Origin: Variovorax sp. CF079
GTDB lineage: Bacteria; Pseudomonadota; Gammaproteobacteria; Burkholderiales; Burkholderiaceae_C
DNA length: 64,000 bases
Direction of reading: 5' to 3'
Assembly: GCF_900101545.1 (NCBI RefSeq)
Contig: NZ_FMZU01000002.1
Span: 62,001-126,000, forward strand
The translations under genes were made by a program, and so were the position numbers. The notes below the pieces were generated by a model that did not search any database, had not been told where the DNA came from, and saw nothing but the letters and a program-made list of their open reading frames with translations. Below are positions 43,724 through 53,082 of the stretch, one piece after another; position 1 is the stretch's first letter; each line of letters starts with the position of its first letter.

Positions 43724-44467
43724 TCAGGCCAGCAAGGCCTTCACCAGATCGAGCTGCCGGTCCGGCACCCCGCTCGTGAGCTGCAGATTCGCCTCGATGC
43801 GCGACAGGTGATCCGTCATGCAGGCCACGGCAGCCTCCACGTCGCCGCTGCGGCATACGCGCAGGAAGTCCGAATGCTCGTCCGAAGAGCAGTGCGGATC
43901 GTTGGAGGAGTGGTAGAGCATCGCGATCAGCGAGCTGCGCGCGACCAGTTCGCGCACCAGCTCGGCCAGCGTGCCGTTGCCCGCGGCCTCGGCCAGCGCG
44001 ACGTGGAAATCGCCCAGCAGCTTTTCGCGCACGGTGCCCGTGGTCGTGGAGCGCAGCGCGCTGCGCTCGAACTGGATGTGCTGCTCCAGCGCGCGGTAGT
44101 CCGCGGGCCGGGCCTTGGCGATGAAGAGGCGCACCACTTCGCTCTCGAGGATGCGGCGCACGCCGAAGACCTCGCGCGCTTCCTGCACGCTGGGCTTGCT
44201 GACGAAGGCGCCCTTGTCCGGAATCATCTCGATCAGCTTGTCCTTGGAAAGCGTCAAGAGCGCCGCGCGGATCTTGGTGCGGCTCACGGCATAGACGCGC
44301 CCCAGCGCCTCCTCGCGCAGCCAGGTGCCGGGCGGCAGGCGCTTCTCGACGATGGCGGTGGCGATGTCCTGCGCGATGCTTTCGATGGTCGCGCTCTTGT
44401 CGGGCGCGGCGGCCGCTTCGGGAACGGCCGCCGGCGTGGTCGTGGTTGCTTTGGTGACGCGGGGCAT
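43724..44467 (-). CDS. GntR-family (FadR/FCD) transcriptional regulator
   Basis: A 247-residue regulator. The winged helix starts near residue 30 (IESIAQDIATAIVEKRLPPG; SRTKIRAALLTLSKDKLIEM) and an FCD effector domain follows (FGVRRILESEVVRLFIAKA; LGDFHVALAEAAGNGTLAEL; DEHSDFLRVCRSGD). It is the last gene of the permease-racemase operon. The long palindrome at 46820-46863 is its most likely operator. Confidence 0.92.
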   Translation of the reverse strand: MPRVTKATTTTPAAVPEAAAAPDKSATIESIAQDIATAIVEKRLPPGTWLREEALGRVYAVSRTKIRAALLTLSKDKLIEMIPDKGAFVSKPSVQEAREVFGVRRILESEVVRLFIAKARPADYRALEQHIQFERSALRSTTTGTVREKLLGDFHVALAEAAGNGTLAELVRELVARSSLIAMLYHSSNDPHCSSDEHSDFLRVCRSGDVEAAVACMTDHLSRIEANLQLTSGVPDRQLDLVKALLA

Positions 44468-44508
44468 GGCGCGATTGTGGACGAGCGGCGCCGCGTCGCG
44501 CGCGGGCT

Positions 44509-45273
44509 TCAGGCCGCGCGTTTCAGCGCCGGCGCCGGAGACGGCAGCGTGAAGCCTTCCAGCAAGCCGGCGACCGGCTTCGGCAGCGGCTGCGCCAGCT
44601 CGCCGCGCTTGCTGGTGGCAAGCCGCAGGTTCACCAAGGATTCGATCAGCTGCGTACTGGCTGCCACGCCGTCGACCACCGGAACGCCCAGCACCTGGCC
44701 GATGTGCGCGCACAGGTCGGCCATGCCGGCGCAGCCGAGCACGATGGTGTCGGAGCCGTCTTCGTCGAGCGCACGCCGGCATTCGTCGACGATGCGCTCG
44801 CGCGCCTTCGAGCCCGGCGCCTCCAGCTCGAGCACCGGAATTTCGCAGGCCCGCACGTTGGCGCAGAAGCGCTTCATGCCGTAGGCCTCGGCCAGGTGCC
44901 AGGCCTGGCCCGTCGTGCGGCCCAGCGTGGTCACCACGCTGAAGCGAGTGCCGACCAGGCTGGCCAGGTGCATGGCCGCCTGCGCGATGCCCACCACCGG
45001 CGCGCGCGCCAGCTCGCGCGCGGCCGCGAGGCCCGGATCGCCGAAGCAGGCGATCACATAGCCGTCGATGCCTTCGCGTTCGCCCGCGGCGATCTCCTGC
45101 AGCAGGCCGGGCACCGCCAGCGCCTCGTCGTAGTGGCTCTCGATCGAGGTCGGGCCCATCGAGGGGCTGACCGCCACGATCTCGGTGCCGGGCCGCGCGA
45201 CCGAGCGCGCGCAGGCGCCGATCTTCTCGGTCATGCTCCAGGTGGTGTTGGGGTTGATGATCTTGATGCGCAT
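44509..45273 (-). CDS. Asp/Glu/hydantoin racemase family protein
   Basis: A 254-residue cofactor-independent racemase. MRIKIINPNTTWSMTEKIG is the typical N-terminus. The two catalytic cysteines are in VIACFGDPGL and IVLGCAGMADL. With the NCS1 permease 6 bases upstream it fits hydantoin (or allantoin) uptake and racemisation. No hydantoinase gene is present here; an M20 hydrolase and a UraD-AllC fusion lie further along. Confidence 0.92.
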   Translation of the reverse strand: MRIKIINPNTTWSMTEKIGACARSVARPGTEIVAVSPSMGPTSIESHYDEALAVPGLLQEIAAGEREGIDGYVIACFGDPGLAAARELARAPVVGIAQAAMHLASLVGTRFSVVTTLGRTTGQAWHLAEAYGMKRFCANVRACEIPVLELEAPGSKARERIVDECRRALDEDGSDTIVLGCAGMADLCAHIGQVLGVPVVDGVAASTQLIESLVNLRLATSKRGELAQPLPKPVAGLLEGFTLPSPAPALKRAA

Positions 45274-45279
45274 GAAAGT

Positions 45280-46767
45280 TCAGGGCTTGCGGTTGAGGAG
45301 GGCGTAGATCACGAAGCCGAGGCCCATGCCGATGAACCAGGCGTAATTGGCGGCGCCGCGCCAGGCCGGGATCAGCACGCACAGGATCGGGATCAGCGCC
45401 GAAGGGATCATGGTCCACACGGCCTTCAGGTTGTAGCCCTTGCTGTACCAGTAGCGGCCCTTGGGGCTCAGCGTGTAGAGATCGTCCACCACCACCTGCT
45501 GCTTGCGCACCAGGTAGAAGTCGGCGATCAGGATGCCAAACAGCGGGCCGATGAAGGAGCCCAGGATGTCCAGCGTGTAGTGGATCACCTCGGGGTTGTT
45601 GTAGAGGTTCCAGGGCGTGAGGAAGATCGAGCCCACCGCGGCGATCATGCCGCCGGTGCGCCAGCTGATGTGCTGCGGCGCGACGTTCGAGAAGTCGAAG
45701 GCCGGCGAGACGAAGTTGGCGACGATGTTGATGCCGATGGTGGCGATCATGAAGGTCAGCGCGCCCAGCACGACGGCGGTGGTGCTGTCGATCTTGCCGA
45801 CCGTGTGCACCGGGTCGGTGATCAGCTCGCCGAAAACCGGCAGCGTCGCGGCCGTGGTGATCACGGTGAGCAGCGAGAAGAACACGAAGTTGACCGGCAG
45901 GCCCCAGAAGTTGCCCTTTTTCACCGCGTCGAAGCTCTTGCTGTAGCGCGAGAAGTCGCCGAAGTTGAGCATCGGGCCGCTGAAGTAGCTCACCACCAGC
46001 GCAATCGCCGAGAGCATCACCGGCAGCGCGTCCCAGCCCTGGAACTTGACGCCGCCCAGGTTGAGGTCGATGCGGCTCCAGCCGGCCTTCCACACCAGCC
46101 AGCCGCACAGGATCGTCATCACCACGTAGACCCCCGGGCCGGCCCAGTCGATGAACTTGCGGATCGCTTCCATGCCGTGCCAGAACACGAAGGCCTGCAG
46201 CACCCACATCACCATGAAGGCCAGCCAGCCCAGCGCCGACAGGCCTGCGAAGCCGTGCAGCTTGACGTCGGCGTACGGCGCGAGGTTGGGGAACAGGTGC
46301 AGCGCGAGCACCATGAAGGCGGCCGAGGCCAGGTAGGTCTGGATGCCGTACCAGGCCACCGCGATCAGGCCGCGGATGATGGCCGGGATGTTGGCGCCGC
46401 GCACGCCGAAGGAGGCGCGGCAGATCACGGGGTAGGGCGTGCCGGTCAGCTGGCTCGGCTTGGCCACCAGGTTGCAGAAGAACTGCACGATGCAGATGCC
46501 CACCAGCAGCGCCACCAGCACCTGCCAGCTCGACAGGCCGAGCGCGAACAGGCTGCCCGCGGTGATGTAGCCGCCGACGCTGTGCACGTCGGACATCCAG
46601 AAGGCGAAGATGTTGTATTGGCCCCAGGTCTGCTTCTTGAGCGGCGCGAGGTCTTCGTTGGTGAGGGCGGGGTCGTAGCCCGGCTTGATGAGTGCGTTGG
46701 ATTCGGTATGCGGCGCATGGCCGGCGATCGGCAGGTCCATGCTTCCTGGGCTGACGGCTGTGTTCAC
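45280..46767 (-). CDS. NCS1-family permease for hydantoins/allantoin/nucleobases
   Basis: A 495-residue membrane transporter with about 12 hydrophobic segments. The family N-terminus NEDLAPLKKQTWGQYNIFAF is followed by WMSDVHSVGGYITAGSLFAL and GTPYPVICRASFGVRGANIP. It imports a nitrogen heterocycle with a cation. The GTG at 46767 is chosen for GAGGAG about 6 bases upstream; an ATG at 46809 lacks such a site. It is followed by the racemase gene and regulated by the nearby palindrome. Confidence 0.93.
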   Translation of the reverse strand: MNTAVSPGSMDLPIAGHAPHTESNALIKPGYDPALTNEDLAPLKKQTWGQYNIFAFWMSDVHSVGGYITAGSLFALGLSSWQVLVALLVGICIVQFFCNLVAKPSQLTGTPYPVICRASFGVRGANIPAIIRGLIAVAWYGIQTYLASAAFMVLALHLFPNLAPYADVKLHGFAGLSALGWLAFMVMWVLQAFVFWHGMEAIRKFIDWAGPGVYVVMTILCGWLVWKAGWSRIDLNLGGVKFQGWDALPVMLSAIALVVSYFSGPMLNFGDFSRYSKSFDAVKKGNFWGLPVNFVFFSLLTVITTAATLPVFGELITDPVHTVGKIDSTTAVVLGALTFMIATIGINIVANFVSPAFDFSNVAPQHISWRTGGMIAAVGSIFLTPWNLYNNPEVIHYTLDILGSFIGPLFGILIADFYLVRKQQVVVDDLYTLSPKGRYWYSKGYNLKAVWTMIPSALIPILCVLIPAWRGAANYAWFIGMGLGFVIYALLNRKP

Positions 46768-46819
46768 GGGTGTCTCCTCGTGGGGGATGGGCGGATGTCC
46801 GAACGGCATGTTCGGTTCG

Positions 46820-46863
46820 TTGATTGCACCCTATATTTGTATACAAAAAATGGGTGCAATCAA
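46820..46863. promoter_or_regulatory. 44-bp interrupted palindrome, probable GntR operator
   Basis: An inner palindrome TTTGTATACAAA (46836-46847) is nested with the same centre inside 12-base perfect arms TTGATTGCACCC (46820-46831) and GGGTGCAATCAA (46852-46863). Only the 4-base links between them are imperfect. It lies 53 bases upstream of the NCS1 permease start and 57 bases before acylphosphatase. TTGTATAC-type cores are typical of FCD-type GntR operators. Confidence 0.65.
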
Positions 46864-46919
46864 GGAAGATCTGCGGCCTGGTGGTTGGTGTTTACCCTTG
46901 CTTGAGGAACAATCGCGCC

Positions 46920-47228
46920 ATGAACCCTGGCGACAAGAACGAGGCGATCGAGTGCCGGCTGGTGCGCTTGCGCGGCCGCGTGCAGGGCGTCGGCTACCGG
47001 GATGCCTGCCTGCACCACGCGCGCGCCAAGGGCATCACCGGTTGGGTCCGCAACCGCGCCGATGGGTCGGTCGAAGCCATGCTGCAGGGCTCTCGCCGCG
47101 AACTGGATGCCATGTGCAACTGGCTGCGCGACGGCGTGCCCGGCGCATGGGTCGACGCGCTCGAGCTCACGCAGGTGCCGCCGCCTTTCGATCGCCTCGA
47201 TCGTTTCGAACGGCTGCCCAGCTTGTAG
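46920..47228 (+). CDS. acyP: Acylphosphatase
   Basis: Hydrolyses acyl phosphates. It is 102 residues long, with the phosphate-binding loop RGRVQGVGYRDA containing the catalytic Arg, and GWVRNRADGSVEAML containing the catalytic Asn. GAGGA lies upstream of the ATG at 46920. It is divergent from the NCS1 permease, and the shared palindrome may also affect it. Confidence 0.95.
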   Translation: MNPGDKNEAIECRLVRLRGRVQGVGYRDACLHHARAKGITGWVRNRADGSVEAMLQGSRRELDAMCNWLRDGVPGAWVDALELTQVPPPFDRLDRFERLPSL

Positions 47229-47236
47229 AGCAGACG

Positions 47237-47255
47237 CAAAAGAATCTATCTTTTG
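47237..47255. promoter_or_regulatory. Inverted repeat upstream of the Bug/dehydratase operon
   Basis: CAAAAGAATCTATCTTTTG has 7-base inverted arms around ATCTA. It is 67 bases before the Bug gene. A related element with CAAAA and ATCTTTTG occurs at 50974 beside the LysR gene, so it may be that regulator's site. Confidence 0.4.
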
Positions 47256-47321
47256 TCCTTGTCGAAGCCGCTTCAACCGGCGCGCCCGGCTGGCCACACT
47301 CCGGGCCAAAGGAGACAAAGC

Positions 47322-48320
47322 ATGAAAGCCAGCCACTACTTCGCGCGTCGCGCGATTCTTCGGGCCTGCCTGGCCTGCGGCATAGCCCTCGGTGCCCCCT
47401 TGGCCATCGCCGCCTACCCCGACAAGCCCATCAAGCTGGTCGTTCCCTATCCGCCCGGCGGCGCCACCGACGTGATCGGGCGCATCGTCGCGCTCAAGCT
47501 CGGCGAGCTGCTCGGGCAGCAGGTCGTGGTCGACAACCGCGGCGGCGCCGGCGGCAACATCGGTGCCGAGGCGGTCGCGAAGGCAGCGCCGGACGGCTAC
47601 ACCCTGCTGATGGGCGCGCTGACTTCGCACGCGACGATGGCGACGTTGGAGAAAGGGCGCCTGCGCTACGACATCTCGAAGGACTTTGCACCCGTCATGA
47701 TCGTCGGGTCGGTGCCGCTGGTCGTGGTGGTCAATCCGCAGGTTCCGGTCAAGACGCTGAAGGAACTCATCGCCTACGCCAAGGCCAACCCCGACAAGTT
47801 GAACTACGCCTCGTCCGGCGCCGGCGCGCCCCAGCGCATGGCCGCCGAAATCCTCCAGCGCGAGACCGGTATCAAGATGACGCACATCGCCTACAAGGGC
47901 AGCGGTCCGGCGATGACCGACGTGGTCGGCGGCCAGGTCGGCCTGATGGTCGAGACGGCGCCGGCCTCGCTTCCCTTCATCATTTCGGCCAAGCTTCGTG
48001 CGCTGGCGGTCACGACGCCGCAGCGGATCTCGATGCTGCCCGATGTGCCCTCGGCGGCCGAGGCGGGCGTGCCGAACCTCGAAGTCAGTTCCACCTTCGG
48101 CGTCCTGGCGCCGGCGGGCACTCCCGCGGCCATCGTGGCGCGCCTCAACGAGGCGCTCGCGAAACTCGTGCAATCGCCCGAAGCCAGGGAGATGCTGCTC
48201 AAGCAGGGCGTCTATGCGGCGGCGCCGACGACGCCGGCGAAGTCGGACGAGCAGATCCAGGCCGAGATTGCCCGCTGGAAAAAAGTCATTGCCGACGCCA
48301 ATATCAAGTCCGACGAATGA
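47322..48320 (+). CDS. Bug-family periplasmic solute-binding protein
   Basis: A 332-residue TctC-like receptor. The signal peptide [20 protein letters not shown] is cleaved near AAYP. Family segments are [40 protein letters not shown] and [27 protein letters not shown] precedes the ATG. It is cotranscribed with the IlvD/Edd dehydratase 13 bases downstream, so its ligand may be the sugar acid that enzyme dehydrates. Confidence 0.94.
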   Translation: MKASHYFARRAILRACLACGIALGAPLAIAAYPDKPIKLVVPYPPGGATDVIGRIVALKLGELLGQQVVVDNRGGAGGNIGAEAVAKAAPDGYTLLMGALTSHATMATLEKGRLRYDISKDFAPVMIVGSVPLVVVVNPQVPVKTLKELIAYAKANPDKLNYASSGAGAPQRMAAEILQRETGIKMTHIAYKGSGPAMTDVVGGQVGLMVETAPASLPFIISAKLRALAVTTPQRISMLPDVPSAAEAGVPNLEVSSTFGVLAPAGTPAAIVARLNEALAKLVQSPEAREMLLKQGVYAAAPTTPAKSDEQIQAEIARWKKVIADANIKSDE

Positions 48321-48333
48321 GGGCCCACTGAAC

Positions 48334-50064
48334 ATGTCCAAAGCCTCCTCCAAGCCCGACGGCACCGATGAACCCTCGGGCATGCGCAAAGGCCTGACCA
48401 GCTACGGCGACCAGGGCTTCTCGCTCTTCCTGCGCAAGGCCTTCATCAAGGGCGCCGGCTATACGGACGCGGCGCTCGATCGCCCCGTGGTCGGCATCGC
48501 GAACACCGGCAGCGCCTACAACCCCTGCCACGGCAATGCGCCGCAGCTCATCGAAGCGGTGAAGCGCGGCGTGATGCTCGCCGGCGGACTGCCGATGGAC
48601 TTTCCGACGATCTCGATCCATGAGAGCTTCGCGGCGCCGACGAGCATGTACTTGCGCAACCTCATGTCAATGGACACCGAGGAGATGGTCCGCGCACAGC
48701 CGATGGATGCCGTGGTCCTGATCGGCGGCTGCGACAAGACGGTGCCGGCGCAGCTCATGGGCGCGGCCTCGGCCGGCATTCCCTCGATCCAGCTGATTAC
48801 CGGTTCCATGCTGACGGGCAGCCATCGCGGCGAGCGCGTCGGCGCATGCACCGACTGCCGGCGCTACTGGGGCAAATACCGCGCGGGCGAAATCGACGAC
48901 GAGGAAACCGCCGACGTGAACAACCAGCTGGTGGCGAGCGTGGGGACCTGCTCGGTCATGGGCACGGCCAGCACCATGGCCTGCATTGCCGAAGCGCTGG
49001 GCATGACGATGCCGGGCGGCGCTTCGCCGCCGGCCGTCACGGCCGACCGCATCCGCATCGCGGAGCAGACCGGCGCGCAGGCTGTTCAGATCGCGCGCGA
49101 CGGCCTGACCATCGACAAGGTGCTCACACCCGCTGCCTTCGAGAACGCGATGCGGGTGCTGCTCGCGATCGGCGGCTCGACCAACGGCATCGTGCACCTC
49201 GCCGCGATCGCGGGCCGGATGGGCCTGGACATCGATCTGCACGCGCTCGACCGCATGGGGCGCGAGACGCCCGTGCTGCTGGACCTGAAGCCCTCGGGCC
49301 AGCACTACATGGAAGACTTCCACAAGGCCGGCGGCATGGCGACGCTGCTGCGCGAACTCCAACCCTTGCTGCGGCTCGAGGCCATGACCGTCACCGGCAG
49401 GACGCTGGGCGAAGAGATCGAACGCGCGGGGCCGGGATTCGCGCAGGACGTGGTGCGCACCGTGGACAACCCGATCTATCCGCAGGGCGGCATCGCGGTG
49501 CTGCGCGGCAACCTGGCGCCGGGCGGGGCCATCATCAAGCAGTCCGCGGCGGATGCGGGGCTGATGGAGCACGAAGGCCGCGCCGTGGTCTTCGAGAACA
49601 TCGAGGACCTGGTCCTGCGCATCGACAGCGACGATCTCGACGTCGCGCGCGAGGACGTGCTGGTGCTCAAGAACATCGGCCCCAAGGGCGCACCGGGCAT
49701 GCCCGAGGCAGGCTACATCCCGATCCCGCGCAAGCTCGCGCGCGCGGGCGTGAAGGACATCGTGCGCATCTCCGACGGCCGCATGAGCGGCACGGCCTTC
49801 GGCACCATCGTGCTGCACGTGACGCCGGAGTCGGCCATCGGCGGTCCGCTCGCGCATGTCCGCAACGGCGACCGCATCCGGCTGAGCGTGGCGAAGCGCG
49901 AAATATCGCTGCTGGTATCGGACGACGAACTGGCGCGCCGCGCGAAGGAGTCGCCGGTGGTCGAACCGATGGCCGAACGAGGCTATCGAAGGCTCTTTCT
50001 GCAGACCGTGATGCAGGCCGACAAGGGCGTCGACTTCGACTTTCTTCGCGCGCCGAAACCTTAA
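48334..50064 (+). CDS. IlvD/Edd-family dehydratase (sugar-acid or dihydroxy-acid dehydratase)
   Basis: A 576-residue iron-sulfur dehydratase. Cluster and metal cysteines are in SAYNPCHGNAPQL, LIGGCDKTVPAQ and VGTCSVMGTASTMA. The C-terminal catalytic region is ISDGRMSGTAFGTIVLHVTP. The TDCRRYWGKYRAGEID segment and length resemble arabonate/xylonate-type dehydratases more than housekeeping IlvD. With a DapA-family lyase and a LysR regulator next door, a 2-keto-3-deoxy sugar-acid pathway is likely. Its end overlaps the convergent LysR gene by 4 bases. Confidence 0.92.
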   Translation: MSKASSKPDGTDEPSGMRKGLTSYGDQGFSLFLRKAFIKGAGYTDAALDRPVVGIANTGSAYNPCHGNAPQLIEAVKRGVMLAGGLPMDFPTISIHESFAAPTSMYLRNLMSMDTEEMVRAQPMDAVVLIGGCDKTVPAQLMGAASAGIPSIQLITGSMLTGSHRGERVGACTDCRRYWGKYRAGEIDDEETADVNNQLVASVGTCSVMGTASTMACIAEALGMTMPGGASPPAVTADRIRIAEQTGAQAVQIARDGLTIDKVLTPAAFENAMRVLLAIGGSTNGIVHLAAIAGRMGLDIDLHALDRMGRETPVLLDLKPSGQHYMEDFHKAGGMATLLRELQPLLRLEAMTVTGRTLGEEIERAGPGFAQDVVRTVDNPIYPQGGIAVLRGNLAPGGAIIKQSAADAGLMEHEGRAVVFENIEDLVLRIDSDDLDVAREDVLVLKNIGPKGAPGMPEAGYIPIPRKLARAGVKDIVRISDGRMSGTAFGTIVLHVTPESAIGGPLAHVRNGDRIRLSVAKREISLLVSDDELARRAKESPVVEPMAERGYRRLFLQTVMQADKGVDFDFLRAPKP

Positions 50065-50939
50065 GCACGCCCTTTGCAGACGGCCTGCGCCTCGGCAAGA
50101 AGGGCCTTCGCCAGCCCGGCGCGCGGCCCGTGCGTGGCCCAGATCAGGCCCACGCGCCGCACCGGCGCGCGCGCCGGCAGCGCCACGCGTGCGATCGCGA
50201 ATCCGCTGTTCCACATCGGCCCCCAATCCGGCAGCAAGGCCACGCCCAGCCCCTGGCCGACCAGTGCCGCGACCGCCATCAGGTTGTCGATCTCCAGCCG
50301 CTGCCGCACGCCGATGCCGTGGTCGCGCAGGTAGCGGTCGGCCAGTTGTCCGCCCACCACCGAGCGGTCATAGCGGATGAAGGGCTCGGTCGCGAGCAGC
50401 TCATGGGCCTTGCGCCGGGCCAGGGCCTTGGGCGCGACCACGACCAGGCGCTCCTCGAACAGCGCCTGGAAGGTGCAGCCCTTGCCGATGGCGAATTGAG
50501 GCTCGACCACGATGGCGGCGTCGAGCGCGCCGGTCGTCACCTGCCGGCACAGTTCCACCGAGCTGCCGGGCGCGACGAAGACCGACAGATCGGGAAAGCG
50601 CGCGTACAGCCGCTTGAGCACCAGCGGCAGCACGCTGGTCATGGCCGAGACGAACACGCCCAGGCGCAACTCGCCCAGCGACGCGCCGTCGCTGGTGACC
50701 GCCCGCAGGTCGCGCACGTCGCGCAGCACGTTGCGGGCGCGATCGAGCATCTTGAGCCCCGCCTCCGTGGGGCGCACGGAGCGGCCGGAGCGTTGGACCA
50801 GCGGCAGGCCGATGTCTTCCTCGAGCGCCTTGACGCGCGCGGCGATCGCGGCGGGCGTGAGGTCGAGCCGGCGCGCCGCCTCGGCCATCGAGCCCAGTTC
50901 GGCGACGGCGACAAAGCTCTGAAGGTAGCGCGTATCCAT
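50061..50939 (-). CDS. LysR-family transcriptional regulator
   Basis: A 292-residue regulator: MDTRYLQSFVAVAELGSMAE, helix-turn-helix RLDLTPAAIAARVKALEEDI, then the effector domain (GELRLGVFVSAMTSVLPLVL; GQGLGVALLPDWGPM). It lies between the dehydratase operon and the divergent DapA-family lyase gene and probably regulates one or both. Confidence 0.93.
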   Translation of the reverse strand: MDTRYLQSFVAVAELGSMAEAARRLDLTPAAIAARVKALEEDIGLPLVQRSGRSVRPTEAGLKMLDRARNVLRDVRDLRAVTSDGASLGELRLGVFVSAMTSVLPLVLKRLYARFPDLSVFVAPGSSVELCRQVTTGALDAAIVVEPQFAIGKGCTFQALFEERLVVVAPKALARRKAHELLATEPFIRYDRSVVGGQLADRYLRDHGIGVRQRLEIDNLMAVAALVGQGLGVALLPDWGPMWNSGFAIARVALPARAPVRRVGLIWATHGPRAGLAKALLAEAQAVCKGRA

Positions 50940-50973
50940 CGGCGCGAATGTACAGGCCGGCCCAGCTCAAACC

Positions 50974-50987
50974 CAAAAAATCTTTTG
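50974..50987. promoter_or_regulatory. Inverted repeat between the LysR and DapA-family genes
   Basis: CAAAAAATCTTTTG has CAAAA and TTTTG inverted arms and shares ATCTTTTG with the element at 47237-47255. It lies 35 bases upstream of the LysR start and about 60 before the DapA-family start. Confidence 0.4.
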
Positions 50988-51045
50988 CTTTGACCGTGCT
51001 GGCTTCTTGCCCTCGAGAACACCCGTCATTCGATACTTCATCCGC

Positions 51046-51984
51046 ATGAACTCCCATACGACGAAGCGGCTGCGCGGCGTGATCGCGCCGGTGCTCACGC
51101 CTTTCAACGACAAGCTCGAGCCCGACGTCGTGCGCTTCATCGCCCACTGCCGCTGGCTGGTGGACAACCATGCGGGGCTGGCGATCTTCGGCACCAATTC
51201 GGAGGCGGCATCGCTTTCCGTCGGCGAGCGGCTGTCGTTGGCGCAGGCCTTGGTGGAGGCCGGCATTCCCGCCGCGATGCTCATGCCGGGAACGGGGGCC
51301 TGCGCATTGCCGGACGCGGTGGAACTGACCCGCCACGCCACCCGGATCGGCGCCTCGGGCGCGCTGGTGCTGCCGCCCTTCTATTTCAAGGGCGTGTCCG
51401 ACGATGGCGTGTTCGCCTATTACGCGGAGATCATCGAGCGGGTGGGAAGCGGCTGCGTGCCCATCTACCTCTATCACATCCCGCAGCTCAGCCAGGTGCC
51501 CATCACGCTCGACCTGATCGAGCGTCTTCTGGAGCGCTACCCGGGCACGATCGCGGGCGCCAAGGATTCCTCGGGCGACTGGAACAATTCCAAGGCCATG
51601 ATCGACAACTTCGCCACTGCAGGCTTCGACGTGTTCCCGGCCAGCGAGTCCTTGCTCTCCCAGGCCTTGCCGATCGGCGGCGCGGGTTGCATCAGCGCGA
51701 CGGTGAACATGAATCCGGCCGGCATCCATCGCCTGTTCGAAGGCTGGCAAGGTCCCGAAGCCGCCGAGCTGCAAGCCAAGGCGGACGCCATTCGCACGAT
51801 CTTCCAGGCCGCGCCGATGATCCCGGCGATGAAGCACGTGGTCTCCAGCTTCGCTGCGCATCCATCATGGCGCAGGGTGCGTCCGCCGCTCGTCGCGCTG
51901 GGCGACGCCGCGGGCGGCGAGGTCCTGGCCCGGCTGGACGCCGCCGGGTTCGACATGTCCGGCTACCCGCGACGCCCTCAGTGA
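51046..51984 (+). CDS. Dihydrodipicolinate synthase/N-acetylneuraminate lyase family protein
   Basis: A 312-residue class I aldolase or dehydratase. RGVIAPVLTPFNDKLEPD opens the barrel. The Tyr of PIYLYHIPQLS and the Schiff-base Lys of IAGAKDSSGDW are the catalytic residues, and TNSEAASLS replaces the usual TTGE loop. The ATG at 51046 is preferred over an upstream in-frame start. Next to the IlvD/Edd dehydratase it could split or dehydrate a 2-keto-3-deoxy acid. Confidence 0.92.
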   Translation: MNSHTTKRLRGVIAPVLTPFNDKLEPDVVRFIAHCRWLVDNHAGLAIFGTNSEAASLSVGERLSLAQALVEAGIPAAMLMPGTGACALPDAVELTRHATRIGASGALVLPPFYFKGVSDDGVFAYYAEIIERVGSGCVPIYLYHIPQLSQVPITLDLIERLLERYPGTIAGAKDSSGDWNNSKAMIDNFATAGFDVFPASESLLSQALPIGGAGCISATVNMNPAGIHRLFEGWQGPEAAELQAKADAIRTIFQAAPMIPAMKHVVSSFAAHPSWRRVRPPLVALGDAAGGEVLARLDAAGFDMSGYPRRPQ

Positions 51985-52047
51985 AGCTCTGCACGTTCGC
52001 GCCGCGATCACTATGATGGCCTGCCGCCACCGCATCGCAGCAAACCC

Positions 52048-53058
52048 ATGAGCATTCCCACCACCCGCCTGGGCCGCACCGGCCTGACCGTGTCGCGGCT
52101 CGCGCTCGGCACCATGACCTTCGGGCTGCAGACCGACGAAGCCGTCTCGCAGCGCATCCTCGACAAGGCGACCGAGGCCGGCATCAACTTCCTGGACACC
52201 GCCGACGTCTACCCGCTCGGCGGCACGGTCGAGACCACCGGCCGCACCGAAGAGATCATCGGCCGCTGGCTGCAAGCTAAAGGGCCGGGCGCGCGCCGCC
52301 GCTTCGTGCTCGCCACCAAGGCGGTCGGCAAGGTCGGCCCGAACCCCTGGGACCAGGGCGCATCGCGCAAGCATTTGCTCGATGCCATCGACGCCTCGCT
52401 CAAACGGCTGCAGACCGACCATGTCGACCTGTTCCAGCTCCACAGCGACGACCGCGAGACGCCGCTCGACGAGAGCCTGGAGGCGCTCGATGTCATCGTC
52501 AGGTCGGGACGCGCGCGCTACATCGGCGTCTCCAACTTCCTGGCCTACCGGCTGGCGCGTGCGCTGGGCCGCTCCGAGCTGCACAAGCTCACGCGCTTCG
52601 TCTCGGTGCAGCCGCGTTACAGCCTCTTGTTCCGCGAGATCGAGCGCGAGCTGCTGCCGCTCTGCGGCGAAGAGGGCCTGGGCGTGATTCCCTACAACCC
52701 GCTCGCGGGCGGTCTGCTGACCGGCAAGTACAAGGCCGGCGCCAAGCCCGAGGACAACACGCGCTTCACGCTCGGCACCGCGGGCACGATGTACCAGGAC
52801 CGCTACTGGAACGAGCGCAGCTTCGCGAGCGTCGCGCAATTGCATGCGCTGGCCGACGAAGCGGGCGTGCCGCTCGCGACCCTGGCCGTCGCGTGGGTGA
52901 TGGCCAATCCGCTGATCACCGCGCCGCTGCTCGGCGCCAGCCGGCCGGAGCAGCTCGATGCCACGCTCGCGGCGGCCGACTACAAGCTCGATGCGGGACT
53001 CAAGCAGCGGCTTGACGAACTCACCGCCGACTACCGCAAAGGCGACGCGCCGCGCTGA
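52048..53058 (+). CDS. Aldo/keto reductase
   Basis: A 336-residue AKR: RLGRTGLTVSRLALGTMTFG at the start, Asp/Tyr in FLDTADVYPLGG, Lys in FVLATKAVG, His in LFQLHSDDRE. It is of the YajO/Tas-like type acting on carbonyls, including sugars. It follows the DapA-family gene by about 60 bases and may reduce a product of that pathway. Confidence 0.92.
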   Translation: MSIPTTRLGRTGLTVSRLALGTMTFGLQTDEAVSQRILDKATEAGINFLDTADVYPLGGTVETTGRTEEIIGRWLQAKGPGARRRFVLATKAVGKVGPNPWDQGASRKHLLDAIDASLKRLQTDHVDLFQLHSDDRETPLDESLEALDVIVRSGRARYIGVSNFLAYRLARALGRSELHKLTRFVSVQPRYSLLFREIERELLPLCGEEGLGVIPYNPLAGGLLTGKYKAGAKPEDNTRFTLGTAGTMYQDRYWNERSFASVAQLHALADEAGVPLATLAVAWVMANPLITAPLLGASRPEQLDATLAAADYKLDAGLKQRLDELTADYRKGDAPR

Positions 53059-53082
53059 CACAAGAGACAAGAGGGCACGCCG

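Noticed and set aside
43724..46846. Apparent 1,040-residue minus-strand protein spanning three genes
   Set aside because: Only the last 247 residues (GntR regulator) make sense. The rest is an out-of-frame reading of the racemase and permease genes, which have good frames and starts of their own.
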